The notes: generated by a model not told the origin, from the letters alone. DNA of 64,000 bases from Echinometra lucunter (GCA_029962745.1 CM057162.1:6776125-6840124); one strand, 5' to 3'. Counted from the first letter of the stretch, positions 11,296 to 25,008 are shown. A program made the numbers and translations.

Positions 11296-12441
11296 TTATG
11301 ATTTGACCTGATGATTATCTTTTAAATGGCGTAACAGCGCCCTCTGGAGGGTGTACGACTGTCCGCAAATGTCGCAGTTATAGGGTCTCATACCTGTGTG
11401 TACAACCAGATGATCTCTCAGATGACTGGATGTGATGTACCTCTTGTTACAGTGCTCGCACTCAAACGGTCTCTCCCGGTCGGCATCATGTATGGCCAGG
11501 TGTCGCTTCAGGTCATGCTTCCGAGCAAACTTCTTCTCACAGAAAGAGCACTGATTGGGTCTCTCCTCCGAGTGCTTCTGCATGTGATGGGCCTTCAGGT
11601 GGCTGCTCGTGAGGAACTTCTTCTCACAAACTTCGCACTGGTGGCGCCTCTCCCGGGGTGTGTGTGTCACCATGTGCCGCTTGAGGTCACTGCTCTTGCG
11701 AAACTCCTTCCCACACTCATCGCATCGGTGCTTGTGCCGGTTGCTGCTGTCACCATGCTTCTTGTCCCTGTGCTTCTGCTTGTTGTGCTGCTTCAGCTGT
11801 TTCTTGTGGACGAACACCATGGAGCACTCAATGCACGTGTACACCTCTTCTCTGTGCTCGGCCATGTGGAGTTCCAAGGTTCTCAGGTTAGGGAACACCA
11901 TGGCACACTGCTTGCATTGAAAGGTATGCTTCTCAAACAGGTGCAGTTGCAAGTCCTTCTTGTTGAGGAATGTCTCTGCACAGTCAGTGCATTCATAGCT
12001 GAGAGACCCCAGGGCAGAGACCACTGAAACAGGAACGGCATCCTGCTCCCCCTCTGCTGAGTTCTCTATGGAATTCCCAGCTGCCACCCCCTCTCTCTGA
12101 TGCACGACCTTGTGCCGCGTGACCTCGCTGGAACGTGTAAATGTCTTTCCGCATTCTTCACACGGGAAGGGTTTGATGCCTGCATGGGCCCTCAGATGCT
12201 GCCTCAGGTGACTGGCTGTCAGGAATCGCTTATCGCAGTGCTCGCAAGTGTGTGGACGCTCCCTGATGTTGCTGTGTGTCATGACGTGGCGTTTAAGGTC
12301 AAACTTGCGCTTGCAGCATTTGAGGCAGACAGCACACTGATACTGGCCATTCTCGGTGGTGATAATGTTTTGTTCTACCATCTGCTGTTCCTCATTATTT
12401 GGTGACATCAGCTCAACCCTGTTCACTAGTGGATGCTTCAA
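11296..12441 (-). CDS. Last exon: eleven C2H2 fingers
   Basis: Acceptor TTTATTTAG|TTGAAG; 381 codons to TAA at 11298-11296. Fingers in order begin CAVCLKCC, CEHCDKRF, CEECGKTF, CTDCAETF, CKQCAMVF, CIECSMVF, CDECGKEF, CEVCEKKF, CSFCEKKF, CEHCNKRY and CDICGQSY. A non-finger spacer (GVAAGNSIENSAEGEQDAV) separates fingers 3 and 4. Fingers 1-3 and 7-10 share helix wording such as SSHLRxH and DLKRH, which suggests internal duplication. Position entering the exon is phase 0, agreeing with the upstream exon. Confidence 0.95.
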   Translation of the reverse strand: MKHPLVNRVELMSPNNEEQQMVEQNIITTENGQYQCAVCLKCCKRKFDLKRHVMTHSNIRERPHTCEHCDKRFLTASHLRQHLRAHAGIKPFPCEECGKTFTRSSEVTRHKVVHQREGVAAGNSIENSAEGEQDAVPVSVVSALGSLSYECTDCAETFLNKKDLQLHLFEKHTFQCKQCAMVFPNLRTLELHMAEHREEVYTCIECSMVFVHKKQLKQHNKQKHRDKKHGDSSNRHKHRCDECGKEFRKSSDLKRHMVTHTPRERRHQCEVCEKKFLTSSHLKAHHMQKHSEERPNQCSFCEKKFARKHDLKRHLAIHDADRERPFECEHCNKRYITSSHLRDHLVVHTGMRPYNCDICGQSYTLQRALLRHLKDNHQVKS

Positions 12442-15400
12442 CTAAATAAACAGAAAAGGAAAAAGAATAAAGATATTAAAGTTCACTTGAATCGGACTAT
12501 AACAATTTTCAGTTCCCATCAAAAGAATTTTAATTTTGAAGAATACATAAGCAAAGCTAGGCTTTATACTGTAAATATCATGGTGCAAATTCAATCTTTA
12601 GTGACATAAATGGGTTTTGACCACGACTATGAGGCTGTGTGAGTAAGACCTTGCAATACTTGCGCTCGGAATACCAGTAAAGCAACATAGCTTGGACCTT
12701 GCATGAACTAACTGGCAGAAATTTTACAAAAGAGGTTTAAACCATAGGGTGGTTTACACGCCCTCCTGGGGTTTTTTTAAGCGCAGATGGGTATAAAATC
12801 CGATTCAACCATAATCTGTTATCTTTAAGCACGCGCACCAGCAATATGTGCCTATTTACGCTTATTTTAGTATGCTTGCGGAGGTTTAACCCACTCTGTG
12901 GTTTAAAGTTCTTTTGTGAATTCCGGCCATGGAGTTCTGGTCACGCAATCATAATCTAAAATAATGCCTCCGGCAACCACCTACGGTGGGCGGAGGCATA
13001 AAAAACTGCAGCAAAGCAGTTTGGAAAATTAGTTATAGATGAAAACAGGTGTCTAGTGTGAGATTCGGAGGTCGAATTTCTACATTTACCCCGCAACACT
13101 ATTACTAATCCTAATCCTAAACCTAATCCTAAAGTTATCTAAACCTAAAAGTAACCTACAACCCTTACCCTAACACTCTCTCCATATGAAAAAAAAAAAA
13201 AGACAGAGGAAAAGTCATCAATATCACCCATCAAACTTGTTCGCTATGCTGCCCATACATACCCGAACACTGTTTCCCTTTTTGTGTGTGTTTTTATGTC
13301 TGACAAGCTCAGACTTCTTGACAAACTTCTTGGGGCATTCATCACATCTGTAGAAGAGATCCGCTGTGCTGATCACGGTCTTGTGAGGATCAAGGTCTGT
13401 ATTCGTTCCCATTCCTGTCAAAGAAAATATCAATTGAAACCACTTTAAAAGGGATGTTATACATAGAAGAGATCCGCTGTGCTGATCACGGTCTTGTTAG
13501 GATCAAGGTCTGTATTCGTTCCCATTCCTGTCAAAGAAAATATCAATTGAAACCACTTTAAAAGGGATGTTATACATAGAAGAGATCCGCTGTGCTGATC
13601 ACGGTCTTGTTAGGATCAAGGTCTGTATTCGTTCCCATTCCTGTGAAAGAAAATATCAAATGAAACCACTTTAAAAGGGATGTTATACATAGAAGAGATC
13701 CGCTGTGCTGATCACGGTCTTGTTAGGATCAAGGTCTGTATTCGTTCCCATTCCTGTGAAAGAAAATATCAATGGAAACCACTTTAAAAGGGATGTTATA
13801 CATAGAAGAGATCCACTGTGCTGATCACGGTCTTGTTAGGATCAAGGTCTGTATTCGTTCCCATTCCTGTGAAAGAAAAAATCAACTGAAACCACTTTAA
13901 AAGGGATGTTATACATAGAAGAGATCCACTGTGCTGATCACGGTCTTGTTAGGATCAAGGTCTGTATTCGTTCCCATTCCTGTGAAAGAAAATATCAATT
14001 GAAACCACTTTAAAAGGGATGTTATACATAGAAGAGATCCGCTGTGCTGATCACGGTCTTGTTAGGATCAAGGTCTGTATTCGTTCCCATTCCTGTGAAA
14101 GAAAATATCAATTGAAACCACTTTAAAAGGGATGTTATACACAGAAGAGATCCGCTGTGCTGATCACGGTCTTGTTAGGATCAAGGTCTGTATTCGTTCC
14201 CATTCCTGTGAAAGAAAATATCAATTGAAACCACTTTAAAAGGAATGTTATACATAGAAGAGATCCGCTGTGCTGATCACGGTCTTGTTAGGATCAAGGT
14301 CTGTATTCGTTCCCATTCCTGTGAAAGAAAATATCAATTGAAACCACTTTAAAAGGGATGTTATACATAGAAGAGATCCGCTGTGCTGATCACGGTCTTG
14401 TTAGGATCAAGGTCTGTATTCGTTCCCATTCCTTAAAAGAAAATATCAATTGAAACGATTCTGAAGGTTTGTTCATATATGAAGTGGAAAATTCCCTGTG
14501 GTTACCCCCAACCCATGCTTGTTTGTGTACAAATGATTACGACGTGAGGCGGAGAAGAAAGTCCCATCAGGTGGTAAAAAGGTGTGGACCTATCAAATTC
14601 TCATAGGGTTAGTGCAAAATATAATGTCACAAGTATGTTTGTGTAACTTTTAGCAAAGCTTTCTTTTATTTGAGCGTTACTGTGTTAATGCACTTTCATT
14701 ATCATACATGTACGTAGCACAGTTTGTGCGTACACTTAAAAAACGGGGTCTGCCGCTGTATATCTGAATGAGCCTTGAAAGGCATGATATTTATACAGTC
14801 CATTATCATTATTATTACAGCATACCAGTCACTGAAAGACACTTTGCTTTGCATGTTAAAATTTCTTCAGATATGATGCGACAAACCCCAGCAACATTTT
14901 TTGTGTTCAAATATGGCACGGCAAACCATGCCACTTACATTATTCAATGCGAATTAATGCTCAAATTAAAGAGATTTTTGTCAAAAGTTACGCAGACAAA
15001 CTCATGACATCATATTTGCGCTAACTTAAAGAATTCGATTGGTCCACAGCTTTTTGCAACCGGGAGGTAAAAAGTATGCCTCTTGCCTTGGCAGGGTATT
15101 TTTGCCGCCTCATATCCCATTGACTTGTACACTAAAAATGTCGCGGGGGTTGTCGCATCACTTCTGGACAGGTCTTTAGGGGTTCAGTGCCACTACACTA
15201 TACCTAAAATATTCAAACGACTTTTTTCCCTAAATGCTGGACTCATGTACACTTTTCACAAATTTACTACAAGTTTTAGGGGGTCTTTTGTTTTTTAGGT
15301 TTTGGTGATTTCTTAGTGTAGAGAATGCTTGAGATACATTTATAAAGTCAAGGGCCTGTTTTAAAAAAGCATTACTATTGATTTTCACTTACTACAGGTC

Positions 15401-18400
15401 CTCTTATCAATCGCAAATTTACAAACTCCTACCCTGTCAAAAAGCATTGAAATTGATTTTAATTAATCGGAAGTGCTTACAACAAAGGATCCTGATCTAT
15501 TAAAGGCAAAACGTCTAACGTAAAAGAAATTGTGTAGGGGAACAGAGCAGAATTCAGCCTGGAGGGACTATTAAAGTGTAGAACATTTTCACAATACGTA
15601 CCTGTATTAATGACGACACTGCTCGCATTGGCAATCAACGGTGCAGTCCCAGTACAGACGTGAGACATCAGGTCAACGACCTCATTGAATGCACTCCCAC
15701 ATGACATACAGCTATAGGATAGTACCTGTGTCTTGAGATGGTCAGGAAAGTTGGTGATCACTACGGTCAACGTCCTGAAAAATAATTCAAACAATAGTCA
15801 TTCATCCTTAATATTTACTGTAAACATGGAATATTTTACAGTCTTGAAATTTTTTTGGCTCATTTCCCTGGCACAATAAAACCGTGCGGAACATTTTGCT
15901 TATTTTGCATACATACTGTGATCCTAACTGTCTACCCAAATTAAAATTCTTGATTGTGTTTAACTCGGTTGAGCGTGAAACATCAATCACGTGAAAATTT
16001 CCACTTTGACAGTAACCCACTGAGAATGAAGCCTGATATAACTCAGGCTGGAGACTATGGATAATGTGTGCCATGCCAAAATCAGATAGTGTCCAACAGA
16101 TTAACCCATTCGTGACAGAGGTCCACATTTTGTGGTTTGGTCTAATAACTTTTGATGCAGAGCTCTAAAAATCATACCAAATACATGAGCAGAAAGAGCA
16201 AAAAATTCTACACAAACTGTGCCCATTTTGGTTGCGTCAATATTCATTGTTTGATGCTGAAAATTTTTTAAAGGAAAATAAGCATTAAAATTCTTAAATT
16301 GGCAATGTGATAGAAAGTTTAAAATCACTGTTTTCCCCTGCAAATTGGCAACTTTTTGACTTCTCGTCATAATTTCTGTCAATTTATATTCATTTCAAAT
16401 ACATGATGGTTTATAAGAAAAATGTAGCAATGAAATGAAAATGTTGGTGTTGCCAATTTGAAGAATAAAAGCTGATCAAATTAGGCTTTGAATAATCCCT
16501 GTCACGAATGGGTTAAGGTAAAACACACAGATAGCAAGATATAAGAGAAATACAAGTCAGTGAGTAAAATATATCTCAGAAATGAAAGTGAAATTCTAAG
16601 ATGCACCTGCTGATTGAACAAAAACAAACATAAAAAAGTAGACTTCAACATCATTCAATAATCCCCTTCACTTCACTCAGACAAATGCAACGTTATACTA
16701 AACTCATACCAATGTAGTTGTGTATGGGGGCATTTTGGGCAAGCGGTAATTCTCAAGCTCGTGTCTGAGGTTCAGAGGAGCATCATCGCCAATCACGAAA
16801 AGTCTGAAAATTTCACTTGATCGAAATGATTGAGAAGTAATAGAATGGTATGGATATAAGATATTCACTCATCCTACAGTGCAAAAAGCAAACATTTTTG
16901 TAGAACATTGCTTATTATTGTTGTGATTTATTATCTTCTACCAGAGGTCAACTGCTGCAGAAATTTATACAGCCAAACATAAGAATGCTCCCCTGTATGC
17001 AATCATTGAAATGTTCCACAATAACACAAGAGATCTGATAAACAGAAGAGAATAATGCATATGAGAAAAACTGAATGAAACAGACACAGGAGACAAAGAA
17101 AACAAAAAGACAAGCTAGCAGAGAGAGGGGGGGGAATATGGAGAGATGAGGAAAAAAGACCGGGGGGGGGTTCATATAGACTAAGAATGACTAAAATCGC
17201 ACTTAACTACGGCTGGCCATTCATGCCACTGCTTTCTTTCACGATGGATCTCTCATAGGATTTGTAAATCGTGGTCATAAATCTACAGAACTGACAATGT
17301 TTTATAGTTCATTGATGAAGAAAACACAAAATGTAAATTCTTCAAATCTGTGACAATGATTTGCGCATCCATTGTGCGACCGATGGTGAAAGCACTAGTG
17401 GCATGAATGGCCTGCCATAGTTAAGAGCGATTGGAGTCAATCTTATGGGGTGTTGCAAGAAGGTTGCAATCAATTGCAAATAACTGCTAATTTTGAAACA
17501 ACCATTCTGATTGGCTCAGGGTCTGCCCTTTTAAGAAGACATGCATGCAACAATGATTTTGATTGGCCAGTGACAATCAGTAGCAACTTGCAATCGATTA
17601 CAACTTTCTTGCAACACCCCATTAGTCTTTGTGAAACACCCCCCGGGAGAAGAGAGAATGTGGAATAGAGCTGTTAAAGGAAACCAACACCCTCATGTAG
17701 TATTTAAATCAAAGCTAAGACGGAATAAAACAGATAAGCAAAAAATTTGAACTAAATCGGCTATATAAAAAACAATTTTCTGTATGACACTATTTGACAC
17801 TACCATACATGTAGCTATAATTCTGTGAACAAAACATATCGAGAGTTGTCAGCAAATTATATCAACAATAGCTATAGTAGTGTCAAAAACATAATATACA
17901 AATATACACTCGAGGATCTTGCTCAAACTATTCGCATCGAAGGAAGATCAAACGGTGCTATAGCACCGTTTGATGTTTCTGAGTGCGAATAGTTTGAGCT
18001 CGATCCGAGAATGAGTTATTGTATATTTGTTTTATATCCCTAATCGTTCCTCGGGCACTCATGTAATTACATGTACTCACATTCACATCACATTCAAGGA
18101 AATAATTGGCGATAAGTGAAGAATAGTTCTGAAGATGTGCCTGCAGATCGACGATCGCAGCGAGTTGCATTACTGCAGCGCTACTGTGCATGTGAGCGCT
18201 AGCGCTAGCAGGCTGCATTGGTTGCCCGTGTCGTCCAATGGGATAAGGTGGAGATTGGCTCAGCACTGACCTGCGCCGCTGCTACATGCATTCGCATCGC
18301 AAGTTGACTGGAGTGGGGGGCAGAAAAAAAGTATAGTTCGTTTTTCCCTAGGGAAATCGTGGACTATGCGTGACGTCAGCAACGAAAACTGAACTATGCG

Positions 18401-21400
18401 GAGGAAACGTCTGTTCTTGTTAAAGCTATTCATTTTCTTATTGTGTACACTCCTAATGCAACAATCTTACGATGAGGGATATAAAATTTCATATAGGCAA
18501 AGCTTCCTTATTCCATGTCCGATTTTGTTCAAATTTTCTTTGATCTGTTTCATTCCATCTAAGCTTCGATATGAAATCTTCTTGACCTGAGGGTGTTGGT
18601 TTCCTTTTTAAGAGTTCCAAGCTGTACCTTGATGATGCCTCTCCACCGTTAGGATCTCCTTCCACTGGTTCCTGTGTAGCCTGTACATGAAGCACCTTTG
18701 TAGAACCACCCATATTATCTGCTTGCTGTTGGACCATCTCCTGTGGTTGACTCTCTTCCTGGGTATACATGGCAAATGTATCTAACGGTACTGGGAAGAA
18801 CAAAGTGAAAACAAAATCACAAGAAAGTGGTTACAGCTTCGTTATTGTTAGTAGTTTGGCATCACCTTAGCCCAAGAGGGAAAAGGCACACTTAAAGACA
18901 TTCAGTCGTGGGCTTTCATGGGAAGTGGACCATAATTTTCTGATACACGATTTTATGAAAAGCACTGGAAATAACTGTAACACAGCTACATTTCTGGAGC
19001 AGAGCAAAACAAGCTGTCCAACCATAAACATTTTTCGGCCTGCTTTGGGCATTCTCAGGCCAGGGAAAGTGAGATAATGACTTTGCCATATGGGGCAAAG
19101 GGTGGAATATGCAGAGCATTACATAAGGTCTGTTGGTCATAAAACTCATAGTGATGGACACACCTGTTACAGGGTAAGCACCCATGGGGCCCGTTGCATA
19201 AAACTTACCATAATAGTAACTTTACTATTATAGAAATTCTTCATGGAATACTGGATTTTGATTGGCTGTTGAGTATGGCATGTTGCTCAACAGCCAATCG
19301 AAATCCAGTATTCCATGAAGAGTTTCTATAATAGCAAAGTTACTATTATAGCAAGTTTTATGCAATGGGCCCCTGGTCTCAAATTCCCCATGAAAGCCCA
19401 CGACTGAGCGTCTTTAATCACTGTGACTCTCAGGTCTCTTCTCCCGATGTAACTAATTAGATGTGCATGTGTACCACTACACCGGGATTTCCCCCTACAC
19501 ATCTTTAAATAGTGCAGTGGGTTCTTAACATGCAAAGGTGGTGACTCTACAAGGGACCTCCATATAATGTCCTGTCCGAGGGACGGAGTGTTTTCCCCTG
19601 TAGCGTAGCCTGTGTCTATGAAACAGGGGGAAGGGCAGGTTAACACACAGCACATGGCTTCAGTCATCCGCCTGGGTAGGACTCAAACCCATGATCTTTG
19701 CTTCGACAGGCAGACGCTTTACCGACTGAATGAACTTCCCTCCTATAAGCCAATTAATTGGTGCATGATAACTATCTATTGGGCACACTCACATGCAAGG
19801 TTGCAAATAACTCTGCACTGATATACATGTAGGTCTATAAGGGGGAAACTCTCAACAACAGACAACCTTAGTGTTACTCTGCTCAGTCATGTGCCAATCC
19901 AATAAAATCAGAAATATCACTTGACCAAGATAACGGGAGATCTAAGTAAAGGAATGATGAATTAGATATTGCTTAATCCCAAAGTGTAAAACGCAAAAAG
20001 ACTCCTATATTTTGCTGATCACTGATGATTTATATCTGCAACTATAGAGGTTGACTGCCGCAAAAATGTACACAGCCCTATTATTTCAATAGTTTTTGTT
20101 TTTTTTTTTTTTTCAATTAATTTTCCAGAGGTTTTCAAAGAGATTTCTGGGACAAAATTGCTTTCCACTTTCTAATTTTTTTCCACCAAATTTACCTTCT
20201 GCTTGCTTGTCCTGCGCAGAGCTTGGATCCTCTATCAACATCTCTATATGGAAAGAAAAATAAAAGAACAGCATGAATCATAAAACGCTCCATCAACACT
20301 ACCCAGAAACTTACAACTAACAGCACCATTACTAGTAGTATTCCTCTGTTAACCCATTCGTGACAGGAATTATTTGAAGAATAATTTGATCAGCTTCTTT
20401 TCTTCAAATTGGCAACACCAACATTTTTATTTTACTGCTACATTTTTCTTATTAAACGTCATGTATCTGAAATGAATATAAATTGACAGAAATTATGAGA
20501 AGTCAAGAAGTTGCCAATTTGCAGGGGAAAATGGTGATTTTAAACTTTCTATCACATTGCCAATTTAAGGATTATAATGCTTATTTTCCTTTCAAAAATT
20601 TTCAGCACCAAACAACAAATATTGATAATTGACACAACCAGTTTGTGTAGAATTTTTTGCTCTTTCTGCTCATGTATTTAGTATGATTTTTAGAGCTTTG
20701 CATCAAAAGTTATTAGGCCAAACCACAAAATGTGGACCTCTGTCACGAATGGGTTAATACCATCAGGAAAAAAAACAACACATGCATCGCATACATCAAT
20801 TTTACAGGGTGAAAGAAACAGAAACTATATCTTTGGAGGATTTCCAAAAGTCAGAATGAACTGGGGCCCTTGTATGAGATTTCCAAACAGCACCATCTCA
20901 GTCCTGAACTACTGATTCTGTCCCGTTTTTCTTCCCAGCATGCACCATTCTGAGCAACACAAGCTTTATTTCTTAGACACATCTGTAATAATGTATACGT
21001 ATTCAGACTAAGGCAGCTCACGAGAAGCCAGGAAGGGCATAATGTTTCTAAGACAGTCTCTGGTTGTGAGGAGCCGCAAGTTGGCACTGTTGTAAATACA
21101 TCATTTCAGAGCTATATAAGCTCCAGTTCACTGTGGCTTTAAGGTTGAACTATCTGAGATTTTCTTACAATTTTTCATTTGTTTGCCTTTTTTTTTTTAT
21201 CCACTGTGTTTTCAAAATTTCTAAAGTCATGTTGAGTTCCATAAAAAAAAAAATCACAGTGATCCTATTCAAGGTCCCTTTGTAGGGAGCTTCCCTGTTA
21301 AAATCTGAAGAGTTAAAAGAACAATACTCATTTTAAGAGTATCATCAGTAGAGCACATGAAGTTTATCTAGATCAGAATGAAGTACTCACGATCTGGTGG

Positions 21401-22991
21401 TCTGATTTCAGCGTAGACAGTTTGCGGAGCTTCTTCTCCATCTTCTTGCTTGATGTTTACTTGCTCCATGATTTGTTTCATCAGTTCTGAAGCTTGCAGG
21501 ACAACTAAAGGGGGAAAAAAGAAAATCAACAATGATTCAAGTTGCATCTGAGTACATGTGATGGTGTCCATGGACATACGCTGACAAAAATGTCCAGAAG
21601 TGATTTAGAATGATCGATTATTTTGCTTACAAGAGTACTTTTGTTTTGTAATGTATGGAACCATCAATTAGTCCTATGTGATTATCTCCCATTACATTAC
21701 CCCCACTACCTCCTATTTAATCCACAATTTATCCTCATTCTGTGACATCACAGGTGCTACAGTGGTAGTAGCCTCCACCATCGTACCATTAGCCTGGGCT
21801 ACAGTAGTCCTGTGCAATTCTTTTCTTTTCTTGTGCGCCTCAGAATAGAATATTTCTAGATAGACGGTGCGTTCCAAAGCCATTCATTATTATTATTTAT
21901 TATTATAACATTACCCTCACTACCCCCTACTTAATCCACAACTTACCCCCATTCTGTGACATCACAGGTGCTACAGTGGTAGTAGCCTCCCCCACTGCAC
22001 CGTTAGCCTGGGCTAGTGTAGTCACCTCCTGCGTGATAATCTCCATCATCTCTGAGGCTTGCAACAAACCTGTCATCAAAGAAACAAGCACACAAAAAGA
22101 AAAATTCATTTTAGAAATTTATGTTTGTGTTACTATCTGTTTCTTTTCTGATTTTTTATTGGTTTGTATTACCTGACTGCTAATAAAGCATTCATGCTCT
22201 CAGTAAGCAACCAGAGGACTGACAGCTTTATGAGGATTAACCCACAGAAGTACAGAGCTTTTTAGAGGTCTAAATTAATCATTTTCAATCCTCAAATTGG
22301 CAACAAATACTATTTTTTCCACTCTGACATGATTTGAAAAAAATAATTATAGATATAACATGAACCAAAATGAATTATGATAGCAAAATTTAAGCTGAAA
22401 CTGCCAATTGGAGCACGGAAATGGTGATTATATGATATTCATGCGTTGCCAATTTAAAGAGTTTAATGATTAGTTATATTCAAACTGCTCTTATTCGAAA
22501 ACGCAACAACGTACTGCATTGGGAATGGACTCAAACTTTCAGTGAATTTTTCTCTTTCTGCTCATGTATAATGTGTGATGCCCAGCATTCTTGATCAGCA
22601 GATACTACCAAAGCATCTCCTAAAGCCTAAAGGAGACACTGTACCTCTATGGGTTAATACCTTACCAAAAAGCCTTAGGCATTGACTTAAATTCAAACAC
22701 AGTCACTGAATTACGAGACCAGTGCCCTACCAACAGAGCTTTTGCGCTTCCTCTACAATGTAATATGGGAAAGTGCCTGTAGTGTACCATATAAACAAGC
22801 AAATGCTAAAACATCATGATATATATCGTTATCAAAACAAGCCAAGATGAGGACAACCCCATTTTACAGATGGACTGTTGGTCTGGGACAGATGCAGCAT
22901 AGTCAATTTTCGATGGTCTGATATAGGTACAACTGTCACACAGAATAAGCAGAAGAGAGGGGGGATGTTTGTGTTTTACTTCTTTTACTCT

Positions 22992-23028
<37 letters not shown>

Positions 23029-24915
23029 AATAAGATGAGCAAACAACTCATCAGTAAAATGTACAACAGCACTCGATAAATATACAGTGCTATATCATAT
23101 CACAAGGAAAAAAACAAAACAAACATACACCCATCACCACACACAATGGTGGTAATTTAGCATATTCTGTGATTATTATTTACAAAGTGAAGATACCATA
23201 TTCATAAATGTATTTTCAACATCAATGTGTTTACAGTACTTCCACACTGCTTGGACAAAACACAGGATTGCAAAAATTAATCACCAAGAATGGTGTCCTT
23301 GACTGGGGAAAAATTTAATTACAAAATTTGGAATATTGCCAAACATCAATTTGGAGGACATACATGTACATGCCAAAGACACCAAAGAAAGAAGGAACAT
23401 AATTACAGACTGAGAAAACCGAGCTGTTTTTAAATGAGAGTTGAGAGCAATTCAGATTTGAAAAGCTCACATAGACATCACTAACGTATTATGAAATACA
23501 TAATGAAGGTAATATAATTCTAATTGCATTTTTTTTTTCTTTCTTTCTTTTAATCTTGTGGGGGGAATAAAAACCTCTTAGAGCCTAGAGGTGATATAAT
23601 TTTTGGAGGTACTATAATTTCTATTGCAAATTTTTTTCTTCTTCTTTCTTTTAATCTTGTGGGGGGGAAAGAATTAAATCCTCTAAGAGGTATTACAATT
23701 TTTTGCAGGTACTATAATTTTAATTGCAAAAACTACTTGTGAACTTTTTTAATCTCAGGAAAAAAAATAAAAACCTCTAAAAGGTACTACAAATTTTGCA
23801 GGTACTATAATTTCAATTGCAAAAATATTTGTGAACTTTCTATCTTTTAATCTTGTGGGGAAAAAAAGAATAAAAACTGCTAAGAGTGAACTAACTCATT
23901 TCAAGACATACCCAGACAATCACAAATTTAGAACATAGTCAACATGTTATTGGGTAAAATTATAGTGTTCATGTATGCTGATCAGTTTATTACCCATGCA
24001 AGGATTTCCTAATCTAAGAGCGCACTGCTGTAAGTTTTGTCTACGGTAGTCTCCAACCAGGAAGCAATGCCTTACTAACAGGGGTTTCCTTTTCCTGGAA
24101 TTCTTTCCACTTTTAATGCATAAAATGTAACCGGAAAATGCAAGAGTTTTAGTTTCAATTGCAAGGGGGCTGGAGGCTTTACTAATTTACATTTACAGTC
24201 AACTCTGCACAAGTCAAAGTCACATAAGTCGAATAATCGCCTAAGTGGAAGGTCTGTATTGGTTCCCATTCCTTTATTTTCTACTGTTTTTACCCTCATA
24301 TGTCGAATTTTCTCGAAGCCAAAGCATTTTCTTCAGTCCCAAGAAATTTGACTTATGCAGAGTTGACTGTACATGTATTCACTTTTAAACTGAATTTCAC
24401 GGTAGAATTGAGACATGTACGGATGTATGTATTCGTACATGTTATATCACCAACATGTACCATGTACAGTAGTTTTGTATGTTATTTTTCTCACATTGAA
24501 ATTATCTGCAGGAAACTGTCCAAAATCTGGACCACTTGGAAAACTGATGACAGTTTCTCATTTTACACAAGTCTCTTACACATGTATGCACTATGCACTA
24601 ATGTCACTGAAGTGACAGAGCGTGTGTGATTTTATATGTTGTTGGGGTTTTGTTGTTGTTTTTCCTTGTTCTTTTTCCCCCATGCCAGTCTCTTTGCAGG
24701 TTTTTATTATTGCATATTGCCTATTGTGATTTACATGTATGTGGCTTCTATGAAGGAACTTCATAGCACTTATCTCATTTATTATTGTGCCAGCCTCACA
24801 TTCTTGTCTTCCTCTTGGCTGCAACACTTCCTGTCTTTGTTAATGCCATACAGTAATACATGTATATTAACTTTGATAGCATAATTTGCAGTTTATCTCC
24901 CCCCCCCACCTCCCC

Positions 24916-25008
<93 letters not shown>

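Noticed and set aside
11398..12405. Plus-strand frames of 209, 103 and 101 codons
   Set aside because: Antisense shadows of the zinc-finger exon.
13095..13170. Possible telomere remnant
   Set aside because: Words are CCTAAT/CCTAAA mixtures, not a uniform CCCTAA run, and lie inside an intron.
13352..14453. CRISPR-like appearance of regular repeats
   Set aside because: Contiguous 113-bp units with no unique spacers, in a eukaryotic intron.
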